Shown one piece after another: positions 36,629 to 45,350 of a stretch of 64,000 bases of DNA. Source of the DNA: Primorskyibacter sedentarius (GTDB lineage: Bacteria; Pseudomonadota; Alphaproteobacteria; Rhodobacterales; Rhodobacteraceae); assembly GCF_004342065.1 (NCBI RefSeq), contig NZ_SLZU01000002.1:62001-126000 (forward strand), in the 5' to 3' direction. How positions within the stretch are numbered: position 1 is the stretch's first letter; every line of letters starts with the position of its first letter. The notes beneath the pieces were generated by a model, which saw nothing but the letters and a program-made list of their open reading frames with translations, searched no databases and was not told the DNA's origin. Made by a program: the position numbers and the translations under genes.

Positions 36629-37549
36629 TCAACCCTGCATGCCAAGAAGCGCCATAGCGTTGCGCAGGGCGATCTGGAACACCTGATCCTGCGGCGACTG
36701 CGTGGTTTCCGGACGTCGCATCAGCCCGACGGGCCCGCGCATCATCGACGTGTCCCAAGGCAGCGCCACCAGATGCCCGTCGGCAATCTCGTTCGCCACA
36801 ACGCCGGCCGAGATGATCCAGACCGCATCCGACTTCCGCGTGAAAACCCGTCCGAACGCGCCCGAGACGGTTTCGAGCCGCTTGTCGATCCGCCCGATAC
36901 CATGACTGATGAGAAACCGTTCGACCAGCGGAAGGATGGCAGAGCCTTGCGAGGGGTAGATCACCTGGTAATCGTTGATCCGCGAAAGCTCTGGCGTCCT
37001 TAGCAAAGGATGCCCCGCCCGTACGATGAACCGCACCTCTTCGTTGTAGAGCTGCGTGAAAGAGATGTTCTGCATCGTGTCCGGCGGGCCAAGCCGCCCG
37101 ATCACGATATCAAGCTCTCCGCGTCGCAGCCTGTCGATCAGATAGCCATGCGGCCCGTCCATGATGCGCAATGTCGTACCGGGAGAGAGATAGGCGAATT
37201 CGCCCGCCACCTCAGGCATCAGCCGTGCGGCAACAGAGGGTAATGCCCCGACGGCAAGCCGGGATCGCCCCTGCCCTGCCAGATCTTCGACCCCGGCCAC
37301 GCCCTGCTGAAGAGAGGCCAGCGACATTTCGGCAAAGTGCAGGAACACGTCACCATGCCGCGTCAACGATATGCCCGCACGGCTTCGCGTCAGCAAAGGC
37401 GCGCCCAGAATATCTTCCAACTCCTTGAGGGTCTTGGAGATTGCGGGTTGGGTCAGGTTCAGCTTTTCCGCAGCGTTTTTCATACTGCGCTCGCGGCAGA
37501 TTTCCACGAAGCTTTGCAGATGGCGTATCTTTATCCTGCGATCCAGCAT
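36629..37549 (-). CDS. pcaQ: LysR-family activator of protocatechuate genes (PcaQ)
   Basis: The 306-aa regulator has the LysR helix-turn-helix in residues of about 5-65 (HLQSFVEICRERSMKNAAEKLNLTQPAISKTLKELE in parts) and a two-lobe effector domain. The sequence RRIKIRHLQSF at the start and DGPHGYLIDRLRRGELDIVIGRLGPP are typical of PcaQ, which activates protocatechuate catabolism genes with beta-carboxymuconate/muconolactone-type inducers. It is divergent from pobA and probably controls pobA-pcaCHG through the shared 98-bp gap. Confidence 0.88.
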   Translation of the reverse strand: MLDRRIKIRHLQSFVEICRERSMKNAAEKLNLTQPAISKTLKELEDILGAPLLTRSRAGISLTRHGDVFLHFAEMSLASLQQGVAGVEDLAGQGRSRLAVGALPSVAARLMPEVAGEFAYLSPGTTLRIMDGPHGYLIDRLRRGELDIVIGRLGPPDTMQNISFTQLYNEEVRFIVRAGHPLLRTPELSRINDYQVIYPSQGSAILPLVERFLISHGIGRIDKRLETVSGAFGRVFTRKSDAVWIISAGVVANEIADGHLVALPWDTSMMRGPVGLMRRPETTQSPQDQVFQIALRNAMALLGMQG

Positions 37550-37565
37550 ACACTTTCCAATTTCG

Positions 37566-37570
37566 ATAAC
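37566..37570 (+). promoter_or_regulatory. Weak PcaQ half-site in the pcaQ/pobA gap
   Basis: ATAAC is the half-site of the published rhizobial PcaQ operator (ATAAC...GTTAT type). Only one half is clear in the AT-rich gap 37550-37647; the mate is degenerate, so the site is tentative. Confidence 0.2.
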
Positions 37571-37647
37571 TATTCTGCAAAAAGCATCATTTTACATACG
37601 ACAAGCAATCATCAAATATGCGATCAAGCAAGGGAGAGGGATGATCC

Positions 37648-38817
37648 ATGCGCGCACAGGTTGTCATCATCGGCGGCGGCCCATCCGGGCTTTTACTGTC
37701 GCAGCTGCTGTTGCGCCGGGGCATCGACACCGTGGTGCTGGAACGCAAGACCCGCGACTATGTCCTTGGGCGCATCCGCGCAGGCGTTCTGGAAACCGGG
37801 ATGGTCAGCCTGATGCGCAAGGCCGGGATCGCCGACCGCATGGACCGCGAAGGCATCATCCACGAAAGCACCGTGCTGTCTTTCGACGATCAGGAATTCT
37901 CGATCAACTTCACCGAGCACACCGGCACGCATGTCATGATCTACGGTCAGACAGAGGTGACGCGCGACCTTTACGACGCCCGCGAGGCGGCTGGCGGCAG
38001 GATCATCTACAATGTCGAAAACGTGGTGATCAACGACGCCGATACCGACAAACCCTTCGTGACCTTTGACGTGGGCGGCGCCACCCAACAGATCGATTGC
38101 GATTTCGTGGCAGGCTGCGACGGTTTTCACGGTGTCAGCCGCCGGACCATCCCCCACGGGGTGCGGCGCGAATACGAAAAGGTCTACCCGTTCGGCTGGC
38201 TGGGCATCCTGTCGGAAACCCCGCCCGTCAATGACGAGCTGATCTATGCCAATTCGGCCCGCGGCTTTGCGCTCTGCTCGATGCGGAACGCCAATCTCAG
38301 CCGCTACTACGTGCAATGCCAGTTGGAAGACACCCCCGATGACTGGAGCGACCAGAGGTTCTGGGACGAATTGCGCAGCCGTATTCCCGAGAAATACGCC
38401 GACACGCTGATCACTGGCCCTTCGATCGAGAAATCCATCGCGCCGCTGCGATCTTTCGTAACCGAACCGATGCGCTGGGGTCGGCTGTTCCTGTGCGGGG
38501 ATGCTGCCCATATCGTGCCGCCAACCGGCGCCAAGGGGCTCAATACCGCGGCTTCGGACGTGCATTACCTCTATCACGGGCTGATGCAATATTACGAAGA
38601 GGCCGACCCCGAAGGCATCGACCGCTACTCTGAACGGGCCTTGGCGCGGGTGTGGAAGGCCGAAAGGTTCAGCTGGTGGATGACGACGCTGCTGCACCGT
38701 TTCCCCGACCAGACCGCCTTTGACCTCAAGATCCAACGCGCCGATCTGGAATTCCTGCGCGCCAATCGCGAAGCACAAAGCGTGCTGGCACAAAACTACG
38801 TGGGCCTGCCCTATTGA
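37648..38817 (+). CDS. pobA: 4-hydroxybenzoate 3-monooxygenase
   Basis: The 389-aa FAD monooxygenase hydroxylates 4-hydroxybenzoate to protocatechuate with NADPH and O2. The FAD motif VVIIGGGPSGLLLSQ is at residues 5-19, RIRAGVLETG follows, and the second FAD block FLCGDAAHIVPPTGAKGLNTA is present. A GGGAGAGGG sequence stands in front of the ATG. It is the first gene of the plus-strand aromatic operon, divergent from pcaQ, and delivers substrate to PcaHG. Confidence 0.95.
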   Translation: MRAQVVIIGGGPSGLLLSQLLLRRGIDTVVLERKTRDYVLGRIRAGVLETGMVSLMRKAGIADRMDREGIIHESTVLSFDDQEFSINFTEHTGTHVMIYGQTEVTRDLYDAREAAGGRIIYNVENVVINDADTDKPFVTFDVGGATQQIDCDFVAGCDGFHGVSRRTIPHGVRREYEKVYPFGWLGILSETPPVNDELIYANSARGFALCSMRNANLSRYYVQCQLEDTPDDWSDQRFWDELRSRIPEKYADTLITGPSIEKSIAPLRSFVTEPMRWGRLFLCGDAAHIVPPTGAKGLNTAASDVHYLYHGLMQYYEEADPEGIDRYSERALARVWKAERFSWWMTTLLHRFPDQTAFDLKIQRADLEFLRANREAQSVLAQNYVGLPY

Positions 38818-38853
38818 TGCGGTCCGGATTGAATGTCACGAAGGAGTATGACC

Positions 38854-39231
38854 ATGGCTGAGCGCTTTGACGAAGGCACGAAAGTTCGCAGGTCCGTGTT
38901 GGGCGATGCGCATGTCGACCGTGCCGAGGCTGCCAAGACGCCCTTCGATGAGCCATTCCAGATCCTGATCACCGAAGGCGCTTGGGGCACGGTTTGGGCC
39001 AGCGATGGCATCAGTCCCCGCGACAGATCCATGTTGACCCTGGCCCTTCTGGCCGCTCTTGGTAATTTCGAAGAAATTCCCATGCATATCCGCGCCACGG
39101 CCCGTACCGGGGCCAGCAAGACCGACGTGCTTGAGGCGTTTCAGCATGTGGCGATCTATGCCGGAGTGCCGCGCGCCAATCAGGCGCTGAAACTGGCCAA
39201 GCAAACCTATGCGGAAATGGAACAGGAATGA
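38854..39231 (+). CDS. pcaC: 4-carboxymuconolactone decarboxylase
   Basis: The 125-aa protein decarboxylates gamma-carboxymuconolactone to the enol-lactone. Family segments are RFDEGTKVRRSVLGDAHVDRA at the start, GTVWASDGISPRDRSMLTLALLAALG with conserved charged residues, and HIRATARTGASKTDVLEAFQHVAIYAGVPRANQAL. The start at 38854 is chosen from several ATGs because AAGGAG is seven to ten bases before it. It lies between pobA and pcaH. Confidence 0.93.
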   Translation: MAERFDEGTKVRRSVLGDAHVDRAEAAKTPFDEPFQILITEGAWGTVWASDGISPRDRSMLTLALLAALGNFEEIPMHIRATARTGASKTDVLEAFQHVAIYAGVPRANQALKLAKQTYAEMEQE

Positions 39232-39276
39232 TTACAGGCAAGCGCGCGCGCCCGATTGCACGAGAGGTTAAGACAG

Positions 39277-40005
39277 ATGAGAAAACCCGCAGAATTTTAC
39301 CAGCGCGACCGTGGACGCCATCCGCCCGCCTATGTCGACACCTACAAGACAAGCGTGACGCGCTCGCCTCAATACTCGCTGATCAGCCTGCAAAACTCCG
39401 CCTCCGAAATCACCGGGCCAGTGTTCGGGCATAATGACATCGACCCGACAGACAACGACCTGATCGTGAACTACGCAAAGCCCGGCGAAATGCCGATTGG
39501 CGAGCGGATCATTCTGCATGGGCGCGTTCTGGATGAAAATGCCCGGCCCGTCCGGAACACGCTTGTGGAAATCTGGCAGGCCAATGCGGGCGGTCGATAC
39601 CGACACAAGAAAGACACGTACCTTGCGCCGATCGACCCCAATTTCGGCGGGTGCGGGCGCACCATGACGGATGAGGACGGCTATTACTATTTTCGCACCG
39701 TCAAACCCGGCGCCTATCCCTGGCGCAACTACGTCAACAGCTGGCGCCCGGCGCATATCCACGTCTCTGTCTTCGGCACCGGATTTGCCCAGCGGCTGAT
39801 CAGCCAGATCTATTTCGAGGGCGATCCGCTGATCCCCATGTGCCCTATCGTGCAAGCCATCCCCGACCCCGACGCGATTGAGCAGGTGACAGCCAAGCTG
39901 GACATGAACAGCACCATTCCGCTGGATACCATTGCCTATAAATTCGATATCGTGCTCCGGGGTCGCCGGTCCACCTTGTTTGAAAACCGTCTGGAGGGGA
40001 ATTGA
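39277..40005 (+). CDS. pcaH: Protocatechuate 3,4-dioxygenase, beta subunit
   Basis: This 242-aa subunit carries the non-haem Fe(III). Iron-ligand residues are visible in [23 protein letters not shown] (tyrosine and the two histidines) and in the strand with [13 protein letters not shown]. The ring of protocatechuate is opened between the two hydroxyls to beta-carboxymuconate. The ATG at 39277 follows GAGAGG; a TTG seven codons upstream is not needed. It lies three bases before pcaG and the two products form the alpha-beta heterodimer. Confidence 0.95.
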   Translation: MRKPAEFYQRDRGRHPPAYVDTYKTSVTRSPQYSLISLQNSASEITGPVFGHNDIDPTDNDLIVNYAKPGEMPIGERIILHGRVLDENARPVRNTLVEIWQANAGGRYRHKKDTYLAPIDPNFGGCGRTMTDEDGYYYFRTVKPGAYPWRNYVNSWRPAHIHVSVFGTGFAQRLISQIYFEGDPLIPMCPIVQAIPDPDAIEQVTAKLDMNSTIPLDTIAYKFDIVLRGRRSTLFENRLEGN

Positions 40006-40008
40006 GCC

Positions 40009-40629
40009 ATGCCACAGGACTTGAATTACCTGCGCGAGACACCGTCGCAAACGGCCGGCCCCTACGTACATATCGGCCTGGCGCCGGGTGCGGCGGGGTT
40101 TGACATTTACCGCGAAGAGCTGGGCCACGACATTGCCGGACCGAACGCAAAGGGCGAGCGTATCCGGGTCGAGGGTCTGGTGATGGATGGCACGGGCAGC
40201 CCCATCAAGGATGTCTTGCTGGAAGCATGGCAGGCCAATTCCGATGGCATCTATGCCCATCCGGAACATCCCGGTGAAGTCGAGGACGGCTTTCGCGGCT
40301 GGGGCCGCGTAATCACGGATTTTGACACCGGCGAATGGGGTTTTGACACTATAAAGCCGGGCCCCGTAATGGGGCGGAACGGGCGCATCATGGCGCCGCA
40401 TATCAACCTCTGGCTGGTTGCGCGCGGTATCAACATCGGGTTGAACACGAGGATCTATTTCTCGGACGAGGACGCCGCGAATGCTGCCGACCCGGTGATT
40501 AACCTTGTCGAATGGGAACGACGCCGCGAGACCCTGATCGCACGGCGCAGCGAAGCGGACGGCAAGATCGTTTACCGCTTTGACGTCCAAATCCAGGGCG
40601 AGAACGAAACCGTCTTTTTCGACATCTGA
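40009..40629 (+). CDS. pcaG: Protocatechuate 3,4-dioxygenase, alpha subunit
   Basis: The 206-aa subunit has the dioxygenase beta-sandwich (SQTAGPYVHIGLAPG, LVMDGTGSPIKDVLLEAWQANSDGIY, FRGWGRVITDFDTGEWGFDTIKPG) but not the two histidines of the iron site (APHINLWLVARGIN instead of [10 protein letters not shown]), as expected of the alpha chain. It completes the active site with PcaH. It follows pcaH by three bases and precedes the BKACE gene. Confidence 0.95.
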   Translation: MPQDLNYLRETPSQTAGPYVHIGLAPGAAGFDIYREELGHDIAGPNAKGERIRVEGLVMDGTGSPIKDVLLEAWQANSDGIYAHPEHPGEVEDGFRGWGRVITDFDTGEWGFDTIKPGPVMGRNGRIMAPHINLWLVARGINIGLNTRIYFSDEDAANAADPVINLVEWERRRETLIARRSEADGKIVYRFDVQIQGENETVFFDI

Positions 40630-40682
40630 CGAAAGGGCCCGCGCTACGGCGGCGGGCCTGGCCTCCAACACGGGACGATATC

Positions 40683-41519
40683 ATGACGAACCCCTGCATT
40701 ATCTGTGTCGCGATCACCGGATCGGTGCCGACCAAAAAGAACAACCCCGCCGTCCCGGTCACGATCACAGAGCAGGTGGAAAGCACCCAGGCCGCGTTTG
40801 AAGCGGGCGCGTCCATCGCACATTGCCATGTGCGCAATGATGACCAGACCCCAACCTCGGACCCTGAACGCTTCGCACGGTTGGTCGAGGGCCTGCAAAA
40901 ACATTGCCCGGGCATGATCGTGCAACTGTCGACAGGGGGGCGTTCCGGTGCGGGGCATGAGCGCGGCGGCATGCTGCCGCTTTCGCCCGATATGGCGTCG
41001 CTGTCCGTGGGATCCAACAATTTTCCCACGCGCGTCTATGAAAACGCACCGGACCTTGTCGCCTGGCTGGCTGGTGAGATGCAAAAGTATAAGGTGACAC
41101 CCGAGATTGAGGCATTTGACCTAAGCCACATTTTGCATGCCATCCGGATGCATGACGAAGGCTTGATCTATGGCAAGCTCTACGTCCAGTTCGTGATGGG
41201 TGTCAAAAATGCGATGCCTGCCGACAAGGAGGTGTTTGATTTCTACGTTCATACGATGAAAACGCGTGCGCCCGGGGCAAATTGGTGCGCTGCGGGGATC
41301 GGTCCAAATCAGATTGTCGTCAATGAATGGGCGATTGCCGCTGGCGGCCACACCCGCACAGGTCTGGAAGACAACATGCGCCTAGATCGCGACACGCTGG
41401 CCCCGTCCAATGCGGCGCTGGTCGCGCGCGCGGCGAAGCTATGCGAAGAGTACGAGCGCCCCGTCGCCACATGGCAGCAAGCCCGGGACATCCTGCAAGT
41501 GCCGCAGAAAGCTACTTGA
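40683..41519 (+). CDS. BKACE-family beta-keto acid cleavage enzyme in the pca operon
   Basis: The 278-aa TIM-barrel enzyme belongs to the family founded by 3-keto-5-aminohexanoate cleavage enzyme. It condenses a beta-keto acid with acetyl-CoA to yield acetoacetate and a new acyl-CoA. The zinc histidines lie in SIAHCHVRNDDQ, the glutamate in VVNEWAIAAGGHTRTGLEDN, and GSNNFPTRVYEN is a substrate-loop signature. Its place behind pcaHG suggests beta-ketoadipate as substrate, which would give succinyl-CoA directly and replace PcaIJ and PcaF. The reaction class is established for the family; the substrate is inference. Confidence 0.82.
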   Translation: MTNPCIICVAITGSVPTKKNNPAVPVTITEQVESTQAAFEAGASIAHCHVRNDDQTPTSDPERFARLVEGLQKHCPGMIVQLSTGGRSGAGHERGGMLPLSPDMASLSVGSNNFPTRVYENAPDLVAWLAGEMQKYKVTPEIEAFDLSHILHAIRMHDEGLIYGKLYVQFVMGVKNAMPADKEVFDFYVHTMKTRAPGANWCAAGIGPNQIVVNEWAIAAGGHTRTGLEDNMRLDRDTLAPSNAALVARAAKLCEEYERPVATWQQARDILQVPQKAT

Positions 41520-41575
41520 GGCGGCATCCGGCTTTCAATCGGACGGTTGATCGTACTAATGGCCGGTTTCAAGGA

Positions 41576-43321
41576 TTAGTTCAGGTCACCTGTCATCACG
41601 GCAGCATGTTCCCGCGGACCTTCGTCAGGCAAAGAGAAACCCTGTGCCTTGTCGCGGAAGCCGAGGGACAGCAGCCTTTCCCGGACGTCTGAGAGCAGGC
41701 CTTCCGGCATTTTACGGATCTCTTTCTGGTCGAGGTAGAAGGCCACCTCAAGAAAGGATTGCGTGCTACCTTGCGCGGCGGCTTTTCCGATCACGTTGGA
41801 AATCAGCGCGCGCCGCGCCTTGGGGGACAAGACCTCCGCATTGCGGATCTCCGCGATCGCAGCCTTGTATTCCCTTTCTTCAACGCGAGCGTTGATGGAC
41901 AGCTTCGCCAGTACCACTTCGGGCAATGCTCCGTCATATTCCTTCACGAAGGTCTGCATGAGCGCCGGATCTGTCGAAACGGCCGGGTCTTGTCCTGCAC
42001 CCGCCCCAGCGGAATGGATTTCATCACGGCCTTGTCCATCGGGGGCAGGCGGAAGTTGCGCCGCCGCCTCAAGTTCCAGCACCACTTCGGAAAACCTGTT
42101 TTGCGCCAGGGCCTTTGACCGGGACGTTTCAGCCGGTGAAGCGTTTCCCAGGAATGCATCGAGTGCTGCGGCGTAGTCGTTCTTTGCGTTGCTGCGAAGT
42201 ACAGCCACGATCCGTTGACCAAGCAGTGTCCGCAAGTGCGGCGAGAGCGCTGCGAACCGCGCCACGAATTCATCAGGCGAATCCTGAAGGCCTGCAGAAC
42301 CATCTTTGGAGACAGTCTCCGTCACCTCTGCAAGCCCCTCGCAGGCAACGGTTCTGGGGGGCGGCTGACCGCCTTCCCAGCCGTCGATATCCAAAAAGGA
42401 AATGGCCGGAGCAAACATCTCGGCGACCGGCTGATCCGCAAGGAACAGTATATTCCTGGCCTCTTGCGGAAGGCCAAAGTAAATGAAACTGCGCGCCATG
42501 CGCTGCACCACATCACCAGATACTTCACCTCTTTCGGTGATCAGTTGCGTTTGCAGATCTGCGATTTCTGCAATGAATTCATGTTCTTCTACACCCGGTC
42601 GCTTCGCCGCCCCGCAGTTGAAGCGGAGTGGCGTGACCGGCTCGGCCACATGAGGTCCGTTTCGGTTGCGGTCCGGCATTACGGGGCTGCTGCTCAATGC
42701 CTTGGTGAGGTTCGGTATCGCTTCGGCAGGCGCGGTATTCTCGGCAACTGAGAGATCGTTCGCGGTAAGATAGCCCTGAGAGGCCTTCTGCACGACGGCA
42801 TCCACAATCCCCGAAAGTACATCAGATTCGTGCACTTCCGGCGTCGTTTCAGCCGGCGCGACTGGTTCTTTCGCATCCGGGACTGGAACGGTATCAAGCG
42901 CCGCCTGCACCCAGTCCTTGAACGGAAACGGCGCAGCGGCTGGCTTCGTAAGCCGAACCGGAGACTGCCCCGGCGCGACATCCACAACAAGAATCCTGGG
43001 TGAATATTCGACAGTGGTCGCGAAACAGTCGCAATTGAGGCGGAGAACAATGCTCTCCTCGGTCGGCACTGCCTTGACGTCTGCAATCCTGTCGCGCGTG
43101 ATCTTGATGAACACCTCGTCCAGAAAGACGCCGTATCTCTGCCCCGGAAAAGAAATCGTGACTTCTCGATCCTGCTGATCCATGTGCCACTCGACGGCTT
43201 CGGGAAGGTAGAAAACCAATCGGGTGAAGGGCCCGTGTTCACCTGACTTAACCCTGACGGTGGCGGCAGATGCCGACGCGGCAAGACAACACAGGACGAG
43301 AGATCCGAGCAAAGCCCTCAT
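41576..43321 (-). CDS. Exported 581-aa protein of the motility cluster, unknown function
   Basis: The protein has a signal peptide (residues 1-19, ending ASA), then about 90 residues of beta-rich sequence (TRLVFYLPEAVEWHMDQQDREVTISFPG to ILVVDVAPG) that resembles an AMIN-type domain, then a Pro/Ala-rich linker and a long mostly helical part (about 250-580) with tetratricopeptide-like spacing. Cysteines occur in pairs (LNCDCF). Its start overlaps the motA stop by four bases, so it is translated with motA and probably sits in the periplasm near the stator or the motor. I do not recognise a named family. Confidence 0.75.
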   Translation of the reverse strand: MRALLGSLVLCCLAASASAATVRVKSGEHGPFTRLVFYLPEAVEWHMDQQDREVTISFPGQRYGVFLDEVFIKITRDRIADVKAVPTEESIVLRLNCDCFATTVEYSPRILVVDVAPGQSPVRLTKPAAAPFPFKDWVQAALDTVPVPDAKEPVAPAETTPEVHESDVLSGIVDAVVQKASQGYLTANDLSVAENTAPAEAIPNLTKALSSSPVMPDRNRNGPHVAEPVTPLRFNCGAAKRPGVEEHEFIAEIADLQTQLITERGEVSGDVVQRMARSFIYFGLPQEARNILFLADQPVAEMFAPAISFLDIDGWEGGQPPPRTVACEGLAEVTETVSKDGSAGLQDSPDEFVARFAALSPHLRTLLGQRIVAVLRSNAKNDYAAALDAFLGNASPAETSRSKALAQNRFSEVVLELEAAAQLPPAPDGQGRDEIHSAGAGAGQDPAVSTDPALMQTFVKEYDGALPEVVLAKLSINARVEEREYKAAIAEIRNAEVLSPKARRALISNVIGKAAAQGSTQSFLEVAFYLDQKEIRKMPEGLLSDVRERLLSLGFRDKAQGFSLPDEGPREHAAVMTGDLN

Positions 43322-44184
43322 GCCGCTTCCTTTAGGTTACGAAGGGCTTCTTCCAACTCGTTGTAACCGGGGCGGATATGCTTGGGAGCATTTTGACGGC
43401 CCACCTCGATGCAGTTGCCTGCAGAGTGGTTGTGAAGGTTTGCGACCAGAACCTCCCGGATCAGGTGGTAAAAATGGCTGTCTTCCTCAACTACTGCTTT
43501 CACCTTCGCTGCGAATGGCGCGACCAAACCGTAGGCCAGAAAAACGCCAAGAAAGGTGCCAACGAGCGCGCCGCCGATCAGCTTGCCAAGCACTTCCGGC
43601 GGCTGATCGATCGAACCCATTGTCTTGATCACACCCAAAACGGCCGCAACAATCCCCAGGGCGGGCAGTCCATCGGCGACTGTCTGAAGCGCGTGGCTGG
43701 AATGCAAGGCATGCTGCTGAGTCGCTTCCATGCGCTTGTCGAGGACTTCTTCTACCTGGTGGGGGTCGTCATAATTCATGGAGGCAGAGCGCAGCGTGTC
43801 ACAGATCAGATCAATGGCCTCCTTGTCGGCAAGGATTCTTGGGTATTTTCCAAAGATCGTAGAACCTTTGGGATCCTCCACATGTTCCTCGATGGCGACA
43901 GGGTTGCTCCGGGCCAAGCGGATCAACTCATACAGGAGGCAAAGCAGATCCCGGTAGTCGGCCGGCTTCCACCTTTGCCCCTTGAAGACCTTCGAGATGT
44001 CCTTGACGGTGTGTTTGATGGCGGGACCGTCATTGCTGATCAGGAAAGCCCCGACTGCGGCGCCCCCGATCATCATCATCTCGAAGGGCAGTGTTTTCAT
44101 GATGATGGCCATCTTGCCTCCGGCGGCAAGATACCCCCCAAAGACCATGGCGAAGATCGTAATGATGCCAATGATACCGAACAC
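43318..44184 (-). CDS. motA: Flagellar motor stator protein MotA
   Basis: The 288-aa inner-membrane protein has four helices (about 3-20, 30-50, 170-190, 203-225). ALHSSHALQTVADGLPALGIVAAVLGVIKTMGS and the large cytoplasmic loop with RLARSNPVAIEEHVEDP are typical. It forms the proton channel with MotB, which is not in this window. The start is the GTG ending at 44184 (MFGIIGIITIF), because AGGAG lies eight bases upstream and this matches MotA N termini; longer readings start at TTG 44211 without support. Promoter and start lie in a 191-bp gap behind motE. Confidence 0.93.
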   Translation of the reverse strand: MFGIIGIITIFAMVFGGYLAAGGKMAIIMKTLPFEMMMIGGAAVGAFLISNDGPAIKHTVKDISKVFKGQRWKPADYRDLLCLLYELIRLARSNPVAIEEHVEDPKGSTIFGKYPRILADKEAIDLICDTLRSASMNYDDPHQVEEVLDKRMEATQQHALHSSHALQTVADGLPALGIVAAVLGVIKTMGSIDQPPEVLGKLIGGALVGTFLGVFLAYGLVAPFAAKVKAVVEEDSHFYHLIREVLVANLHNHSAGNCIEVGRQNAPKHIRPGYNELEEALRNLKEAA

Positions 44185-44375
44185 GCTAAGTACTCCTGAT
44201 TCTGCCACCAACGACGTTAGATGCCGGGGTCTTAAGAAACCCCTTTCAACTCAGCGGTGCCGACAAGCGAAGCCATTGAATTTCCGTAAGATTGTCCTGA
44301 AATTTGCGCGCAAGCGAGCAAAGGCCGACGCGTTGCGTCGGTCCATATGGTACCTTGTCTGGCGTCAGCGGCCCG

Positions 44376-44978
44376 CTATTGGTCTACCAAACCCGCACCA
44401 AGGTTGCGCCCGGCAATCACGACGCTGATCGCATAGGCTGACTTCGGGGTCATGCCGGCCATCACCTGGGCAGCTGCGTCCGGTGCCATGCGGGCCAGGA
44501 AACCTGCCGCAAATTCCGGATCCATCTCCTCGAACAGCCCTGCTGCCTGCTTGGGTTTCATGTTGGCGTAGACCTTGGTGAGCTGTGAGACGTCGTTTTC
44601 CGCGGCCGTGGCTGCGGCGGCCATCGTGGCGCGCAGTTTTTCATCCTCAGCCTTCATCGCGGCGATTTTCGCTTCCGCCTCGGCCTTCTGGATCTCAAGC
44701 GCTTCCATTTGTCGGGCGATTTCAACTTCCTGAGCGCTCACCTCTTCCTCGCGCCGGGTGAGAGCGTGGATGACCTCTTCAAGCTCCGCATTGTCGGGGC
44801 AGACTTGCGGCTCTTTAATCTCTGCAACGTCGATCTTGGGGGCTGACTGAAAGGCTAACGCCGTGCCTGCATGCATTCCAAGCCGAATCGCACCCGAGGC
44901 AATGAGAAGACCTGCGATGATCGATAACGTCCCGCGCCCCCGACGGCGCCGTAGAGGAGCATTCCTGACCTTGGTCAT
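44376..44978 (-). CDS. motE: MotE-like motility protein with coiled coil and MgtE-N-type domain
   Basis: The 200-aa protein has one N-terminal membrane helix (residues 19-42), a periplasmic coiled coil (about 65-125, heptads rich in E/A/K) and a C-terminal helical repeat YANMKPKQAAGLFEEMDPEFAAGFLARMAPDAAAQVMAGM, which is the MgtE N-terminal-like domain. In rhizobia MotE is a chaperone for MotC in the periplasm. It overlaps the neighbouring 120-aa gene by four bases and lies between fliL and motA, so a motor role is very likely. Confidence 0.82.
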   Translation of the reverse strand: MTKVRNAPLRRRRGRGTLSIIAGLLIASGAIRLGMHAGTALAFQSAPKIDVAEIKEPQVCPDNAELEEVIHALTRREEEVSAQEVEIARQMEALEIQKAEAEAKIAAMKAEDEKLRATMAAAATAAENDVSQLTKVYANMKPKQAAGLFEEMDPEFAAGFLARMAPDAAAQVMAGMTPKSAYAISVVIAGRNLGAGLVDQ

Positions 44979-45340
44979 TTACCGCCTCCAAACTGGTTGT
45001 GACGCACGAAGAACGGCTCTTTGGCGACCGGCGCTCCGTTGGTTTTCTCGCCCCCCGACGGCAGATCGTGCATGGAGGCCACCAGCATCTCCAGTCTACG
45101 CGCGACGTCGTCCGCCCGTGATGTCAGATCCTTAAGCGATCCTTCAGAGGCTGAAGCGCTGTTTTGTGCGGTCTCCAGAGTTTTCTTCAGATCATCGACC
45201 TGCATTGAAAGAACGGCAACTGCGCCACCGACCCCACCTTCGAGGTCATTGAACCGGCTCAGTCTCCTGGAAAGGACGAAGCAATAAAACCCGGCGCCCA
45301 AGGCGCCGGAAACGAGCAGAATGTCCGCGATATATTCCAT
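44975..45340 (-). CDS. Small membrane-anchored coiled-coil protein of the fliL-motE operon
   Basis: The 121-codon frame gives 120-121 aa with one N-terminal helix (residues 5-22, IADILLVSGALGAGFYCFVL), then a cytoplasmic or periplasmic coiled coil (about 35-90, MQVDDLKKTLETAQNSASASEGSLKDL) and a basic tail. The ATG at 45340 has GAGGAG six bases upstream and is preferred over a TTG seven codons earlier. It starts ten bases after the fliL stop and overlaps motE. I do not recognise the family; position implies a role in the flagellar motor. Confidence 0.75.
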   Translation of the reverse strand: MEYIADILLVSGALGAGFYCFVLSRRLSRFNDLEGGVGGAVAVLSMQVDDLKKTLETAQNSASASEGSLKDLTSRADDVARRLEMLVASMHDLPSGGEKTNGAPVAKEPFFVRHNQFGGGK

Positions 45341-45350
45341 CTCGGGCTCC

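Noticed and set aside
41520-41575. Terminator between BKACE gene and the motility block
   Set aside because: No hairpin of useful strength is visible in these 56 bases.
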